A DNA stretch of 64,000 bases from Yersinia vastinensis (lineage in GTDB: Bacteria; Pseudomonadota; Gammaproteobacteria; Enterobacterales; Enterobacteriaceae). Shown piece after piece: positions 21,501-30,880 of this stretch. A program made the position numbers and the translations under genes. A model generated the notes under the pieces. The model ran no database searches, was not told the DNA's origin, and saw nothing but the letters and a program-made list of their open reading frames with translations. Location of the stretch: the NCBI RefSeq assembly GCF_902726565.1, contig NZ_CACVAF010000007.1, forward strand, positions 186,001 through 250,000, given 5' to 3'. Numbering within the stretch: the first letter of the stretch is position 1; each line of letters opens with the position of its first letter.

Positions 21501-22326
21501 TCAAAACCGTCTGAATAAACAAAGCACGGCGGCCAATGAAAGTGGTGTTTGGGTCACTTATCTGAACAACAACTATCAGGTGAAAGGCACTGCTGCTAAT
21601 TTCAATCAGAAACTGAATGGGTTAACTTTTGGTGGTGATAAAGCCATTGAATTGGGCAATGGTGTACTAAGTCTCGGTGGTTTCGCCAGCCGCAGTAGCT
21701 CAAATATTAAATCTGACTACCAAAGCAGCGGGAGTGTAGAAAGTAACTCTCTGGGGGCTTACGCTCAATATCAGGCAAGCGAAGGTTATTACTTTAATAC
21801 TGTGTTAAAAACTAACCAGTTTAAACAGAATCTGAGTGTCACATCAAAAGGGAACAACGCGAGCGGCACAACTAACTTCTCTGGTCTGGGGCTGGCGGTT
21901 AAAGCCGGTAAACATATCAATGTAGATGCAATGTATATTTCCCCTTATGTTGGCCTGAGCAGCTTTACCGCAGGTAAGAGCAAGCAAAAACTGTCTAACG
22001 GAATGGAGATTGAGAACCAAGGTTCGCGTACCACGACTGGGACACTGGGCCTCAATACCGGTTATCGCTTTGTGTTGAACAGCGGTGTCGAGATTGCACC
22101 ATACAGCTCTTTATCATGGGCTCATGATATTAGTGCGCGTAATGATGTGATAATTAACAATGAGAAGTTTGATAATAGCCAGAAAGGCTCCCGCGCCAAT
22201 GCTGCGGTGGGTCTCAATGTGAACCTGACACGCAACTTGTCAATCAACTCTGAAGTTGCTTTATCTAAAGGTAAAAAAGTTGAGACACCAATGACCATTA
22301 ATCTTGGGGTTGCTTACACTTTCTAA
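18505..22326 (+). CDS. Type Va autotransporter with coiled-coil segment and AIDA-like repeats
   Basis: Self-secreting outer-membrane surface protein of 1273 residues. Residues 1-28 are a signal peptide (LLPLSILISSLVSGGAMA). Residues ~70-430 are rich in Lys, Glu, Ala and Gln without Pro-rich breaks, suggesting long helical coiled coil. Residues ~435-850 are ~19-residue AIDA-type repeats (GGxLxIxxGATAxNTxL pattern, e.g. GGVLTIESGATATNTQLHS) expected to form a beta-helix. A pertactin-like junction follows (~850-985), and the last ~270 residues are the beta-barrel, ending in the aromatic AYTF. It is close to the Yersinia Yap adhesins, but I do not assign a name. It occupies the position of sseA in E. 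coli, next to AT-rich DNA, which suggests acquisition. Adhesin role inferred. Confidence 0.88.
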   Translation: MNHRNTLNTRLLPLSILISSLVSGGAMAAHTTPTGDFQRVANGGSFQVISNSQITGNKTHPVSLIESMFPANQPVTEEMKNQAKQDLTDLKKSLDEEIARLQSLPIPPQANDKELIKIKASFESKIQFLEAVVAYTEDQNQGNLDNLNKELKNTVTNSITSHSAAGQFTAEEIQSLVGAALANDMSALPPTVAQKVEGIKQQQQAEYNMFDKLQSFVAQKVLTAEQAEKLQQNVKDKYEKLNAQAVAKTVRDEAKEDEVKAIRKKVNAQIALVMLKRETIKTEASKTEAEKKSSTLNTEKEKAIKAVNSNWSASTPDIEIELETLINANGTEKDKAEIALKAIKEAKDAEQEAQEASDKHTTATAAVTAQDAEYTQTQTARADAASKLQTKTAELTTATSAVTQLSSLANPTADVPAFEQTIAKNLQQDVAADTVAVNTNVAGGTQNVADKGKILNSAITEDGIINLAIGAQAHHTEVNKGTLNNNGGTDFNTIIHDGGALILKGEKVAGTAGVKDTIHIADSFDAKISEGGKAVVGEYAEIHNLHSTGGEVALHKGALAQNTQINGGTLTIAAGATAKNTTLISTTLDLVEGATADNTQVHKDAHFTLKAKAKTSGTHVNNDGKFTLEQGSSATLSYVTDGEMTVNDGASINDTNLVGDTAELILQSGANATDTKVHEGGVLTIESGATATNTQLHSSELELNAGATANDTKLYDGAQFTLLENAKTKDTYIHDGTFTVNANAEAENTRIAGGKFNLMARAQAHKLMVESGEALIAGTLMGATSLNGGVTTFEKTAKVSGNIKAAKDSIIHVYNGATTNNADLSLAGNMVLLNPTPVAARMNARAAFAGHNGKPTQFAFKDVKLAGGTVDMSQSNAQLTMASLAGKGHFNLGSTLNNHSSAPLQVTGNAEGTFDIQINNSGVVPTNLNVMDVQGDNRANVKLANGPVDLGSYQHTLVSDANGGYKLVANKEVLTPGSAGALAVANTTPVIFDAELSSIQNRLNKQSTAANESGVWVTYLNNNYQVKGTAANFNQKLNGLTFGGDKAIELGNGVLSLGGFASRSSSNIKSDYQSSGSVESNSLGAYAQYQASEGYYFNTVLKTNQFKQNLSVTSKGNNASGTTNFSGLGLAVKAGKHINVDAMYISPYVGLSSFTAGKSKQKLSNGMEIENQGSRTTTGTLGLNTGYRFVLNSGVEIAPYSSLSWAHDISARNDVIINNEKFDNSQKGSRANAAVGLNVNLTRNLSINSEVALSKGKKVETPMTINLGVAYTF

Positions 22327-22387
22327 GCTGCACAATAAGTTATTCATGTAGCAATGATAATTAGGTCTCATAAATGTAGTAAATAGC

Positions 22388-22420
22388 AAAAGGGAGCCAA
22401 TATAGGCTCCCTTTTCTATT
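22388..22420. terminator. Bidirectional terminator between autotransporter and sseB
   Basis: AAAAGGGAGCC / GGCTCCCTTTT hairpin with a six-base loop, A-run before and T-run after, between convergent genes; it can end both transcripts. Confidence 0.85.
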
Positions 22421-22451
22421 ATAAGAATTCACAGATATAAGAATTTACAGA

Positions 22452-23333
22452 CTAGTGATTGGTCGACGGAATAACATTTCTGAGCCAACTGCCCCATCTG
22501 CGCTGGTAAAATGCTTGAGTGTGAGTCATCAAATAGTGACTAACGCCACGTTCTTTCTCATTCACCACGCAAAAATCTACTGGCCCATCATCTGGCGCAT
22601 GATCACTGGCTACATTACCGGCTTCTTGAATCAGTTGGTCAATTTCATCATCAGAACCATCAACCTCCAACCCGACCAATAAGTTAGGCTTTTCATCGAC
22701 GCTTTTATCGTGCATCAGCGCCAAGAAAGCGCGCCGTACAGGTTTACGCTGACTAAATAGCTGGATCAAGGCATCAACCATTGCTGCTGGATATTCTTCT
22801 GGTTGCCCCAACAGAATCTGGCTCTCTTTATCCACCACCATTTCAGCCGGTTGGGCCAGACCACCATTTTCCAGTAACATCGCCACTTCTTGCGGCCAGA
22901 ACTCTTTACCGTGCTCCGATTTTGGATTCAAGAACAGGTGTGCGCCTTGTGTCATTTCAAATAACACCCGCACTGGCATGGCAATAAAAGGCTGTTTTTC
23001 ACTGTCAATCTGCTGGTCTTCGGCAATATCCAGTGCCTGCTGGAGTACCTCAACCGAGGTGAAGAACGGGATGACAGATTCACCATCCTGTTTTTCCCAA
23101 TGCAGAATATTCACCCCGTTGCCTGCCGTAAAGGTCATTTCACCCTCTTCGCCGTGCTGTTGCGAATCGTCGACCAGCACTAACACCGTCGCATCTAATA
23201 ATGCACGGAAAAAGGCAGTGCGATGAATGGACTCGGTCGCCGCCAGTTTTAACAGAGATTCCAGGCTTTGATCACTATCATCGTGGTGATGATGGTCATG
23301 GCTATCATCAACAGGGGGTTGCGGCAAACTCAT
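22452..23333 (-). CDS. sseB: Enhanced serine sensitivity protein SseB
   Basis: Cytoplasmic SseB-family protein; overproduction raises serine sensitivity in E. coli, but the biochemical role is not settled. Start ATG 23333 (MSLPQPPVDDSHD) has GGAG upstream; an upstream in-frame ATG adds 16 residues without a ribosome site. The 293-residue product is ~35 residues longer than E. coli SseB, partly through an N-terminal His/Asp-rich stretch (DDSHDHHHHDDSD) that could bind metal. The SseB N-terminal domain (about 28-160) and C-terminal domain (about 170-280) are both present. It lies next to pepB as in E. coli. Confidence 0.9.
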   Translation of the reverse strand: MSLPQPPVDDSHDHHHHDDSDQSLESLLKLAATESIHRTAFFRALLDATVLVLVDDSQQHGEEGEMTFTAGNGVNILHWEKQDGESVIPFFTSVEVLQQALDIAEDQQIDSEKQPFIAMPVRVLFEMTQGAHLFLNPKSEHGKEFWPQEVAMLLENGGLAQPAEMVVDKESQILLGQPEEYPAAMVDALIQLFSQRKPVRRAFLALMHDKSVDEKPNLLVGLEVDGSDDEIDQLIQEAGNVASDHAPDDGPVDFCVVNEKERGVSHYLMTHTQAFYQRRWGSWLRNVIPSTNH

Positions 23334-23361
23334 ACTCTGCTCCAGAAAACAATCAAACAAA

Positions 23362-23379
23362 GGGACGCTAACGCGCCCC
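23362..23379 (-). terminator. Short GC hairpin between pepB and sseB
   Basis: Hairpin GGGGCGC-GTTA-GCGTCCC with one imperfect pair, followed on the minus strand by TTTG. It lies before the sseB start and after pepB; a weak terminator or attenuator. Confidence 0.4.
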
Positions 23380-23403
23380 AAACGACATTTTAAATGACTA
23401 AAA

Positions 23404-24702
23404 TTACTGTTTTGCTTTTGCTAATAGCAAGTTAGCAATGGTGCGCACACCTAAACCCGTCGCACCGGCGGACCATTGTTCAACCGCACCTTTACGGTAA
23501 GTCGCAGAACAGTCAATGTGCAACCAACCTTGCTGATAATTTTTCACGAAATGCGACAAGAAAGCAGCCGCAGTGCTGGCACCAGCGCTGTAAGCCGCCC
23601 CCGCCACGTTGTTCAATTCAGCAAAATTGGAGGGCAATTGGCTACGATGGAATTCTGCCAGTGGTAAGCGCCAGAAAGGTTCGTGCTCGGTTTTCGCACT
23701 GCTTAATAGCTCTTGCGCCAGTTCATCATCAAAGCTGAACAGCGCATGATAATCATTGCCCAATGCCGTTTTCGCAGCACCCGTTAAGGTGGCAGCATCA
23801 ATAATCAGCGGAGCATTCTGTTCCGCAGCATCAATCAAGCCATCAGCCAATACCAAGCGCCCTTCTGCATCGGTATTCATGATTTCAACTGTCTTACCAT
23901 TGCGATAACGAATAATATCGCCCAGTTTAAAGGCATTGCCGCTCACCATATTGTCGGCACAACACAAATACAGTTTCACTCGCTCTTTCAACCCACGGGC
24001 TGCCGCCAATGCCAATGCACCGGTCACTGTCGCCGCGCCCCCCATGTCAGACTTCATGGAATCCATAAATGCACTTTGTTTCAGGCTATAGCCCCCGGAA
24101 TCAAAAGTGATTCCTTTACCGACCAAGCAAGCCATTACTGGTGCATCAGGATTCCCGGTTGGGTTGTAGTCCAGCGCCAATAATACCGGCGCGCGATCAG
24201 ATCCACGACCAACCGTATAGATCCCCGCATAGCCCTGCTCGCGCAGGTCTTCACCTTTAGTTATACGGTAGCTGACGGCATCACAAGACACCGCACACAG
24301 CAGATCAATCGCATTTTTAGCCAGTTGTTCTGGCCCTAAATCTTCTGCGGGAGCGTTAATCGTATTGCGCACCCAGTCAATAATTTTCAGCCGGTGTTCC
24401 AGCTCAATTTTTTCGTTCTCTGGCAGTTCTGCCCACTCCACGCTGCGCTGACCTTTTGGCCCACGGAACCCTTGCCAGAATGCCCAACTCTCCTCCAGCC
24501 CCCAGCCCTCTCCGGCCAGTTTAACTTGTTTGATACCTTGCCCATCAATTTTACGGGCGGCACGTTGAATCGCGCCTAATTTACCATTGCCGATCAAGTG
24601 AATGGTCATCCCCTCAGCATCAGTACTGAGCAGCGCTTTCTCGCCCCAACGGACATCAGCCGGATTATGGGATAGGGAGACTTGCATCATTTCTGTTGTC
24701 AT
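23404..24702 (-). CDS. pepB: Peptidase B (leucyl aminopeptidase family, M17)
   Basis: Cytoplasmic metal-dependent aminopeptidase that degrades small peptides. The 432-residue product carries the M17 signature NTDAEGRL and the metal/active-site segments [15 protein letters not shown] and MKSDMGGAA. Length is close to E. coli PepB (427). It has its own upstream region holding the isc terminator and an ERIC remnant. Confidence 0.96.
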   Translation of the reverse strand: MTTEMMQVSLSHNPADVRWGEKALLSTDAEGMTIHLIGNGKLGAIQRAARKIDGQGIKQVKLAGEGWGLEESWAFWQGFRGPKGQRSVEWAELPENEKIELEHRLKIIDWVRNTINAPAEDLGPEQLAKNAIDLLCAVSCDAVSYRITKGEDLREQGYAGIYTVGRGSDRAPVLLALDYNPTGNPDAPVMACLVGKGITFDSGGYSLKQSAFMDSMKSDMGGAATVTGALALAAARGLKERVKLYLCCADNMVSGNAFKLGDIIRYRNGKTVEIMNTDAEGRLVLADGLIDAAEQNAPLIIDAATLTGAAKTALGNDYHALFSFDDELAQELLSSAKTEHEPFWRLPLAEFHRSQLPSNFAELNNVAGAAYSAGASTAAAFLSHFVKNYQQGWLHIDCSATYRKGAVEQWSAGATGLGVRTIANLLLAKAKQ

Positions 24703-24838
24703 GAACTACCTCTTCATTATTATTTTTTGCTGTTATTCAGCTGCTTATACGCAAGTCTATATTGACTGCGGCGGTTACCCATCTTGCTGTAAAATACCCG
24801 TCTTAGCGGGACGTAACTCTAAGGTATCAGATCAGGTA

Positions 24839-24864
24839 CAAAAAAGGGCCGCTAACGCGACCCA
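24839..24864 (-). terminator. Terminator of the isc operon
   Basis: On the minus strand, stem GGGTCGC-GTTA-GCGGCCC (one G-T-type pair) followed by TTTTTT. It lies about 105 bases beyond the iscX stop, past an ERIC-like remnant, and is the first convincing terminator for iscR-iscX. Confidence 0.75.
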
Positions 24865-24870
24865 ATTTTC

Positions 24871-24961
24871 ACTCAATAGATTTCAAGATGCAGGAAGGCG
24901 GTATGTGATTCGGGTGCAGGTGCGCGAGCGCAACCAGCACACCTGCAACGAAGAAGATGAC
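24871..24961. repeat. Degenerate ERIC element (internally deleted)
   Basis: Carries ERIC blocks (AATAGATTTCAAGATGCAGG, GCGCGAGCGCAACCAGCAC, ACCTGCAAC) but is about 91 bases long instead of ~127, lacks the central AGCTTAC/GTAAGT core and has damaged ends. It lies in the 3' untranslated region of the isc operon, between iscX and its terminator. Confidence 0.7.
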
Positions 24962-24969
24962 AAGTGGAG

Positions 24970-25170
24970 TCATTCAAATTCATCTAACCAAACGAGCAAA
25001 ATCGCTTCCAGTATCTTTTCATTTGACCCCTGCGGAGAGTCATCAAAATCTTCCAGATCACAAATCCATTGATGCATATCGGTAAAACGCACAGTCTTGG
25101 GATCCGTATCCGGGAATTGATCATAAAGGGCTTCGCCAATTGCGCGAGTGTCTTGCCACGTTAAGCTCAT
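24970..25170 (-). CDS. iscX: Fe-S assembly protein IscX (YfhJ)
   Basis: Small acidic protein that binds IscS and iron and tunes cluster assembly. Start ATG 25170 ([17 protein letters not shown]) gives 66 residues, the exact family length; longer in-frame starts would run into fdx. The conserved core [20 protein letters not shown] is intact. It starts one base after the fdx stop region and is the last gene of the isc operon. Confidence 0.96.
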   Translation of the reverse strand: MSLTWQDTRAIGEALYDQFPDTDPKTVRFTDMHQWICDLEDFDDSPQGSNEKILEAILLVWLDEFE

Positions 25171-25171
25171 A

Positions 25172-25507
25172 TCAATGCTCTCTTGCATGGTTAATGGTAT
25201 AACGCGGGATCTCAACCACCAGATCTTCGTCAGTCACCTTGGCCTGACAACTCAAGCGGCTTTCTGGCTCCAGACCCCAAGCTTTATCCAGCATGTCATC
25301 TTCCAGTTCACTGCTTTCAGGCAGAGAATCAAATCCTTCTCGCACGATACAGTGACAGGTAGTACAAGCGCAGGATTTCTCGCAGGCGTGCTCGATGTCA
25401 ATTCCATTACGTAAGGCAACGTCCAATATCGTTTCACCTTGGGTTGCTTCCAGCACTGCGCCATCCGGGCAAAGGTCTTTATGGGGCAGAAATACTATTT
25501 TAGGCAT
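25172..25507 (-). CDS. fdx: ISC-type [2Fe-2S] ferredoxin
   Basis: Electron donor for iron-sulfur cluster assembly on IscU. The 111-residue product is nearly identical to E. coli Fdx. Cluster ligands C42, C48, C51 and C87 are present ([10 protein letters not shown] and LSCQAKV). It begins two bases after hscA ends and is followed immediately by iscX. Confidence 0.98.
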   Translation of the reverse strand: MPKIVFLPHKDLCPDGAVLEATQGETILDVALRNGIDIEHACEKSCACTTCHCIVREGFDSLPESSELEDDMLDKAWGLEPESRLSCQAKVTDEDLVVEIPRYTINHAREH

Positions 25508-25509
25508 GA

Positions 25510-27360
25510 TTAAACCTCATCCACTGAATGGCCAGCCAAAGCGCGGCGAATAGAAGCATCCATCCGGCGCGCGGCAAAATCTTGCGTTTGTGCATCTAAC
25601 GCTTTTATCGCAGCTTCGATGGCGTGCGGGTCAGTGCCCTGCATCTGCTGCTGTAATGCCGCCATTGCCTGAGCGATAGCGGTACTTTCTTGCTCACTGA
25701 GTAATGCTGCGTCTGCGGCCAATGCGCCTTGTAAACTCTCTAGCACACGAGAGGCTTCAACTTGTTGTTCCGCCAGCTTGCGCGCGCCAATATCACTTTG
25801 CGCATTTGCCATCGAATCTTTAATCATATTGGCAATTTCATCATCAGACAGCCCATAAGAGGGCTTCACCTGAATCGAGGCTTCAACGCCAGTGGATTTC
25901 TCCATCGCTGTAACACTCAATAAGCCGTCTGCATCCACCTGGAAAGTGACGCGAATATGTGCGCCTCCGGCAGGCAGTGGCGGCAGCCCCCGTAGCGTAA
26001 AGCGGGCTAAAGAGCGGCAATCTTGCACCAACTCACGCTCACCTTGCAGCACGTGGATACTCATCGCACTCTGACCATCTTTAAAGGTGGTGAACTCTTG
26101 TGCGCGAGCTACGGGAATAGTGGTATTGCGTGGAATGACCTTTTCCACCAAGCCGCCCATAGTTTCTAGCCCTAATGACAGCGGGATAACGTCAAGCAGC
26201 AACATGTCACTGTCAGGTTTATTCCCAACCAGAATGTCAGCCTGAATAGCTGCACCAATGGCGACCACTTTATCAGGGTCAATCGAGGTCAGTGGCGTGC
26301 GGCCAAAGAATTGCCCAACTTGCTCGCGCACCAAAGGAACACGAGTCGAGCCGCCAACCATTACCACTTCCAGCACTTCATCAGCACTAACGCCAGCATC
26401 TTTTAAGGCTCGACGGCAGGCCATTAAAGTACGTTTAATTAATGAAGCAATCAGGGATTCAAACTGCGCACGGGTAATTTCCCCTTGCCAGCCCGCGACA
26501 GAAACTTCAGCCGTATCAGCCTCACTTAACGCAATTTTGGCAGCAATTGCCGCATCAAGTAATTGCCGTTGGATCCCATGGTCATCACGAGAATCAATAC
26601 CGGCTTGCTCACGCAACCAGTCTGCCAATAAATGGTCGAAATCATCACCGCCCAACGCCGAGTCACCACCGGTTGCCAGCACTTCAAACACACCACGGCT
26701 CAGGCGCAGGATAGAAATGTCAAATGTCCCGCCACCCAAATCATAAACGGCAATCACCCCTTCCTGACCTGAATCTAAGCCATAAGCGATGGCGGCCGCT
26801 GTCGGCTCATTAAGCAAACGTAATACATGCAGCCCCGCTAAACGGGCAGCATCTTTTGTGCCCTGACGTTGAGCATCATCAAAATAGGCAGGAACAGTGA
26901 TCACGACGCCGTCCAACTCCCCTTCCAACGTCGCCTGTGCCCGCAGTGCCAAAGCTTTGAGAATATCCGCAGACACCTGCACCGGATTGACCAATCCGGC
27001 AGCCGTCTGGATCATTGGTAAGCCATTTTCACTCGGTTGAAATTGATAAGGCAGGTTGGGGTAGCGCTGTACGATATCCGCCAAAGAGCGACCCATCATA
27101 CGTTTGACTGAGCTGATAGTATTGACCGGATCCAGAGCCGCAAAATTACGCGCATTCCAACCGACGTCAATGCCATTGGGTTGATAATGAACCACTGACG
27201 GTAAAAGATCCCGCTGCTGTTCATCTGCCAGCGTTTGCGCTTTACCGCTGCGCACTGTGGCAACCAATGAGTTGGTGGTACCTAAATCTATTCCTGCGGC
27301 CAACCGACGTTGGTGCGGCGCAGCAGTTAAACCAGGCTCACTAATTTGTAATAAGGCCAT
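25510..27360 (-). CDS. hscA: Fe-S chaperone HscA (Hsp70 family)
   Basis: Specialised DnaK-like ATPase that, with HscB, acts on IscU to release the assembled cluster. 616 residues as in E. coli. ATPase motifs are visible: [12 protein letters not shown] near residue 24, [19 protein letters not shown] and [14 protein letters not shown]; the substrate-binding domain and helical lid follow. The gene is within the isc operon. Confidence 0.98.
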   Translation of the reverse strand: MALLQISEPGLTAAPHQRRLAAGIDLGTTNSLVATVRSGKAQTLADEQQRDLLPSVVHYQPNGIDVGWNARNFAALDPVNTISSVKRMMGRSLADIVQRYPNLPYQFQPSENGLPMIQTAAGLVNPVQVSADILKALALRAQATLEGELDGVVITVPAYFDDAQRQGTKDAARLAGLHVLRLLNEPTAAAIAYGLDSGQEGVIAVYDLGGGTFDISILRLSRGVFEVLATGGDSALGGDDFDHLLADWLREQAGIDSRDDHGIQRQLLDAAIAAKIALSEADTAEVSVAGWQGEITRAQFESLIASLIKRTLMACRRALKDAGVSADEVLEVVMVGGSTRVPLVREQVGQFFGRTPLTSIDPDKVVAIGAAIQADILVGNKPDSDMLLLDVIPLSLGLETMGGLVEKVIPRNTTIPVARAQEFTTFKDGQSAMSIHVLQGERELVQDCRSLARFTLRGLPPLPAGGAHIRVTFQVDADGLLSVTAMEKSTGVEASIQVKPSYGLSDDEIANMIKDSMANAQSDIGARKLAEQQVEASRVLESLQGALAADAALLSEQESTAIAQAMAALQQQMQGTDPHAIEAAIKALDAQTQDFAARRMDASIRRALAGHSVDEV

Positions 27361-27486
27361 GTTGAGCTTCCATCAATCATGAGTCTAAAAAGTAAAATCT
27401 ATTTGGCGATATCGCTCTAATAAGAATTAGTCGGGCATTATAGTAATCAATAGATTGAATGTTATTTATTTTTATCAATCAGGTAC

Positions 27487-28011
27487 TCAGGAAAAATCGT
27501 CAAACAAACGATCTTCCAATTGCTCGACCTGTTGCTGTAATTTATCCAAAAAACGTAATTTTCGGACTGTATCAGCCGCCAGTTCCCACTGTTGCTTACC
27601 TAGCTGTTCGATCATCTGCTGACTGCGTGTTTTCGTCATCAGGGCAAGGCGACGACTGAAAGCCGCGAGCTGTTCCTCGGCATCGGGTTTACGTTCGATA
27701 GCATCAAGCTCTTCCCGCAGTTCCAATTGCTCCATCAGAAACGCAGTATCACGCATCGTGTGCTGTTCGTTGCTCAAATCAAAACCCTGCAAAGATAGCA
27801 TATACTCAGCCCGTTTTAATGGATGCTTGAGGGTTTGATAGGCATCATTGATGGTTGCCGCTTGCTGCAAAGAGGCCAAGCGTTCTCGTTCAGGCTGGTT
27901 TGCAAAGCGATCAGGATGAAATTGGCGCTGCAATTCTTGATAACGGGCAGTGAGTTGGTTGCCGTTAATCAGATACTGAGCTGGCAGCCCGAATAATGTA
28001 AAATAATCCAT
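27487..28011 (-). CDS. hscB: Fe-S co-chaperone HscB (J protein)
   Basis: Binds IscU and delivers it to HscA, stimulating its ATPase. The 174-residue product has an N-terminal J domain with the HPD motif at residues 32-34 (RQFHPDRF) and a C-terminal three-helix bundle that binds IscU. A 126-base gap with no gene separates it from hscA. A hairpin lies just upstream at 28055-28082. Confidence 0.97.
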   Translation of the reverse strand: MDYFTLFGLPAQYLINGNQLTARYQELQRQFHPDRFANQPERERLASLQQAATINDAYQTLKHPLKRAEYMLSLQGFDLSNEQHTMRDTAFLMEQLELREELDAIERKPDAEEQLAAFSRRLALMTKTRSQQMIEQLGKQQWELAADTVRKLRFLDKLQQQVEQLEDRLFDDFS

Positions 28012-28054
28012 AGCATGCTCTGGGAGTTGTCGTGATGACTGAGCTGAGATATAA

Positions 28055-28082
28055 ACAGCTCTCTGTTAGTCAAGAGAGCTGT
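28055..28082 (-). terminator. Hairpin between iscA and hscB (possible attenuator)
   Basis: Perfect nine-base inverted repeat ACAGCTCTC / GAGAGCTGT with a ten-base loop, followed on the minus strand by TTTATAT. Placed 40 bases past iscA and 44 before hscB, it may lower expression of hscBA-fdx-iscX relative to iscRSUA. Confidence 0.5.
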
Positions 28083-28122
28083 ATTCGGCATCAAGTGCCT
28101 GAGATAGGGGCAAAAACAGCAG

Positions 28123-28446
28123 TCAGACGTTAAAGCTTTCGCCACATCCGCACTCGCTTGAGACGTTCGGATTGTTGAACTTAAAGCCTTCGTTTAGCCC
28201 TTCTTTGACGAAATCCAATTCAGTCCCGTCAAGATAGACCATGCTTTTGCCGTCGATGATCACTTTCACGCCTTTGTCTTCAAAAACGATATCGTCATCG
28301 TTCATTTCATCAACAAATTCCAGGACATATGCCATACCGGAACAGCCTGAGGTTCTGACGCCCAAGCGCAGACCCAAACCCTTACCACGGTGATTTAAAA
28401 AGGCGCTGACCCGTTGTGCAGCACTGTCGCTGATTGATATCGACAT
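28123..28446 (-). CDS. iscA: Iron-sulfur cluster assembly protein IscA
   Basis: A-type carrier that delivers clusters to target proteins, chiefly [4Fe-4S]. 107 residues, with the three conserved cysteines C35 (TSGCSGM), C99 and C101 (ECGCGESF). Part of the isc operon between iscU and hscB. Confidence 0.98.
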   Translation of the reverse strand: MSISISDSAAQRVSAFLNHRGKGLGLRLGVRTSGCSGMAYVLEFVDEMNDDDIVFEDKGVKVIIDGKSMVYLDGTELDFVKEGLNEGFKFNNPNVSSECGCGESFNV

Positions 28447-28529
28447 ACACCTTCCTCAACTCTTGGAAGCCGCCCATATAAGTCATAACACCATACGGGC
28501 AAGCTATTCATTAATAACCTATTCTACAA

Positions 28530-28916
28530 CTACTTAGCAGTATGTTTGCTTTTGTAGTCGGCGATAGCTGCTTTAATGGCATCTTCAGCCAGAATCGAGC
28601 AGTGAATTTTGACTGGCGGTAACTCTAGCTCTTCAGCAATCTGAGTATTTTTGATTGCTTCAGCTTGATCGAGAGACTTGCCCTTCATCCATTCAGTTAC
28701 CAGCGAGCTGGAAGCAATAGCAGAGCCGCAACCATAAGTCTTAAAACGCGCATCTTCGATGATGCCAGCGTCGTTGACTTTGATCTGCAATTTCATAACG
28801 TCACCACAAGCAGGTGCGCCAACCATGCCACTGCCGATGGTAGGATCTTCGTTGTCGAATGATCCAACGTTGCGTGGGTTTTCGTAATGATCGATTACTT
28901 TTTCACTGTAAGCCAT
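28530..28916 (-). CDS. iscU: Iron-sulfur cluster scaffold IscU
   Basis: Scaffold on which IscS-derived sulfur and iron form the nascent [2Fe-2S] cluster. 128 residues, with ligands C37 (PACGD, with D39), C63 (YGCGSA) and C106 (IHCSIL), and the HscA recognition motif LPPVK just before C106. Confidence 0.98.
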   Translation of the reverse strand: MAYSEKVIDHYENPRNVGSFDNEDPTIGSGMVGAPACGDVMKLQIKVNDAGIIEDARFKTYGCGSAIASSSLVTEWMKGKSLDQAEAIKNTQIAEELELPPVKIHCSILAEDAIKAAIADYKSKHTAK

Positions 28917-28946
28917 GTGATTGCTCCTGATTCTTAAAGTCTGGAA

Positions 28947-30176
28947 TTAATGGTGAGACCATTCAATGCTGCTGATATCCACGCCCTGTTTGAACATATC
29001 CCACAATGGTGATAAGTCACGCAGACGGCCAATGGATTTACGTACCAGCGCAATGGCGTAGTCGATCTCTTCTTCTGTGGTGAAACGCCCCAGCGAAAAA
29101 CGGATTGAACTGTGAGCCAGTTCGTCGTTCATCCCTAATGCACGCAACACATAAGAAGGTTCCAGACTCGCGGAGGTACAGGCAGAACCGGATGAAACTG
29201 CCAGATCTTTCAGTGCCATAATGAGCGATTCACCTTCAACATAGTTGAAGCTGACGTTAAGAATGCCGGGTGCGCCATTCTCCAAATCGCCATTCAGGTA
29301 AACTTCTTCAATATCTTTAAAACCGTTCCACAGACGATCACGCAGTGTACGCAGGCGTGCTGCTTCGCTTGCCATTTCTTCTTTGGCGATACGGTATGCT
29401 TCACCCATACCAACAATCTGGTGTACTGGCAAAGTACCAGAACGCATGCCGCGCTCATGACCACCACCATGCTGCTGTGCTTCAATGCGGATACGAGGTT
29501 TGCGGCGAACATAGAGTGCGCCAATCCCCATCGGACCATAGACTTTGTGGGCAGAGAAAGACATTAAATCGACTTTCAGTTTGCTCAGGTCAATCGGTAA
29601 TTTACCAACACTTTGAGTCGCATCGACGTGGAAAATGATCCCGCGACTGCGGCACATTTCGCCAATTTCAGCGATATCCTGAACCACACCGATTTCATTA
29701 TTCACATGCATGATGGAAACCAGAATGGTGTCTTCACGCATTGCAGCTTCTAAGTCTTTCAGGTTGATAATACCGTTAGACAATGGTGCCAGATAAGTCA
29801 CTTCGAAGCCTTCACGCTCCAATTGGCGACAGGTATCCAGCACTGCTTTATGTTCGGTCTTACAGGTGATGATGTGCTTGCCTTTCTTCTGATAGAAGTT
29901 GGCCGCACCTTTAATAGCGAGGTTATCAGACTCAGTTGCACCAGAGGTGAAAACGATTTCGCGAGGGTCAGCCCCCACTAATTCAGCAATCTGATTACGT
30001 GCAATATCAACAGCTTCTTCTGCTTGCCAGCCGAACTTATGAGAACGAGAGGCAGGGTTACCGAAGATACCGTCCATCGTCATATACTGCATCATTTTTT
30101 CAGCGACACGAGGATCTACCGGGGTCGTTGCTGCATAATCCAGATAGATCGGTGTCTTTACTTTTGATTCGGTCAT
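28947..30176 (-). CDS. iscS: Cysteine desulfurase IscS
   Basis: PLP enzyme that removes sulfur from cysteine and feeds cluster assembly, tRNA thiolation and other pathways. 409 residues, five more than E. coli because the N-terminus reads [14 protein letters not shown]; no ATG or GTG exists at the E. coli start position, and GGAG lies upstream of 30176. The PLP lysine is about K211 ([10 protein letters not shown]) and the catalytic cysteine about C333 ([12 protein letters not shown]). Confidence 0.97.
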   Translation of the reverse strand: MTESKVKTPIYLDYAATTPVDPRVAEKMMQYMTMDGIFGNPASRSHKFGWQAEEAVDIARNQIAELVGADPREIVFTSGATESDNLAIKGAANFYQKKGKHIITCKTEHKAVLDTCRQLEREGFEVTYLAPLSNGIINLKDLEAAMREDTILVSIMHVNNEIGVVQDIAEIGEMCRSRGIIFHVDATQSVGKLPIDLSKLKVDLMSFSAHKVYGPMGIGALYVRRKPRIRIEAQQHGGGHERGMRSGTLPVHQIVGMGEAYRIAKEEMASEAARLRTLRDRLWNGFKDIEEVYLNGDLENGAPGILNVSFNYVEGESLIMALKDLAVSSGSACTSASLEPSYVLRALGMNDELAHSSIRFSLGRFTTEEEIDYAIALVRKSIGRLRDLSPLWDMFKQGVDISSIEWSHH

Positions 30177-30229
30177 TGCTCTTATGCTCCGTACATCACT
30201 TCCAAAACGTAAAATTCCGCAGATTCTGC

Positions 30230-30724
30230 TTATGCGCGCAGATTGACGTTAATCGTCTCTTGCGGTCGGCCATTAGCCGTACGGCGCGTATCGTTATTTT
30301 GACGATCCGCAACCTCAAGAATATCTTGGTTATTAACCAGTTCTGCCAACGTGATGTTGTTAAGGAAGCTGCTAATACGCTCGCTCAAATCACGCCATAA
30401 GGTATGAGTCAGGCAACGATCGCCACCTTGACACCCTTCTTTACCCTGACAGCGGGTAGCATCGACAGATTCGTCAACGGCGGTGATCACTGCACCGACC
30501 GCGATTGCTGATGCATCTTTACCCAGCAGGTAACCGCCACCTGGACCACGAACGCTGGCAACTAAGCCATTTTTGCGTAACCGTGAAAAAAGCTGTTCCA
30601 AGTAGGATAATGAAATCCCCTGACGCTCAGAAATATCTGCCAGAGGAACTGGCCCGTCCTGGGAATGTAATGCCACATCAAGCATGGCGGTCACGGCATA
30701 ACGGCCTTTGGAAGTCAGTCTCAT
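30230..30724 (-). CDS. iscR: Fe-S cluster-sensing regulator IscR
   Basis: Rrf2-family repressor that binds [2Fe-2S] and controls the isc operon and many other genes. Start ATG 30724 ([20 protein letters not shown]) gives 164 residues as in the family; an upstream in-frame extension covers the promoter and is rejected. The N-terminal winged helix (about 1-70) and cluster ligands C92, C98 and C104 ([14 protein letters not shown]) are present. Two IscR-type sites precede it, indicating autorepression. Confidence 0.97.
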   Translation of the reverse strand: MRLTSKGRYAVTAMLDVALHSQDGPVPLADISERQGISLSYLEQLFSRLRKNGLVASVRGPGGGYLLGKDASAIAVGAVITAVDESVDATRCQGKEGCQGGDRCLTHTLWRDLSERISSFLNNITLAELVNNQDILEVADRQNNDTRRTANGRPQETINVNLRA

Positions 30725-30766
30725 AGCTAAAGTTACCTGTTGGTGAAAACAAGCCAGAATTCTGAC

Positions 30767-30791
30767 ATTCTTGAGTGTTTTAGTCAACTAT
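30767..30791 (-). promoter_or_regulatory. IscR type 1 site, proximal
   Basis: On the minus strand the 25 bases agree with the type 1 motif ATASYYGACTRWWWYAGTCRRSTAT at about 23 positions (starts ATAGTTGACT). It contains a likely -35 TTGACT; a -10-like CAGAAT follows 17 bases later, so IscR binding would cover the promoter. Confidence 0.8.
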
Positions 30792-30816
30792 TTAACCTAG
30801 TGATTCACTCAAGTAT
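30792..30816 (-). promoter_or_regulatory. IscR type 1 site, distal
   Basis: Directly abuts the proximal site and agrees with the same motif at about 20 of 25 positions (starts ATACTTGAGT on the minus strand). Two adjacent sites suggest cooperative repression, as at the E. coli iscR promoter. Confidence 0.65.
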
Positions 30817-30880
30817 TATTGACTGATTCCATTTTCAACAATATCAATTAGTTTTCATAATAACCAATTGATATAAAGCA

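Noticed and set aside
30725-30787. N-terminal extension of iscR
   Set aside because: It would translate the promoter and IscR site; ATG 30724 fits all orthologues.
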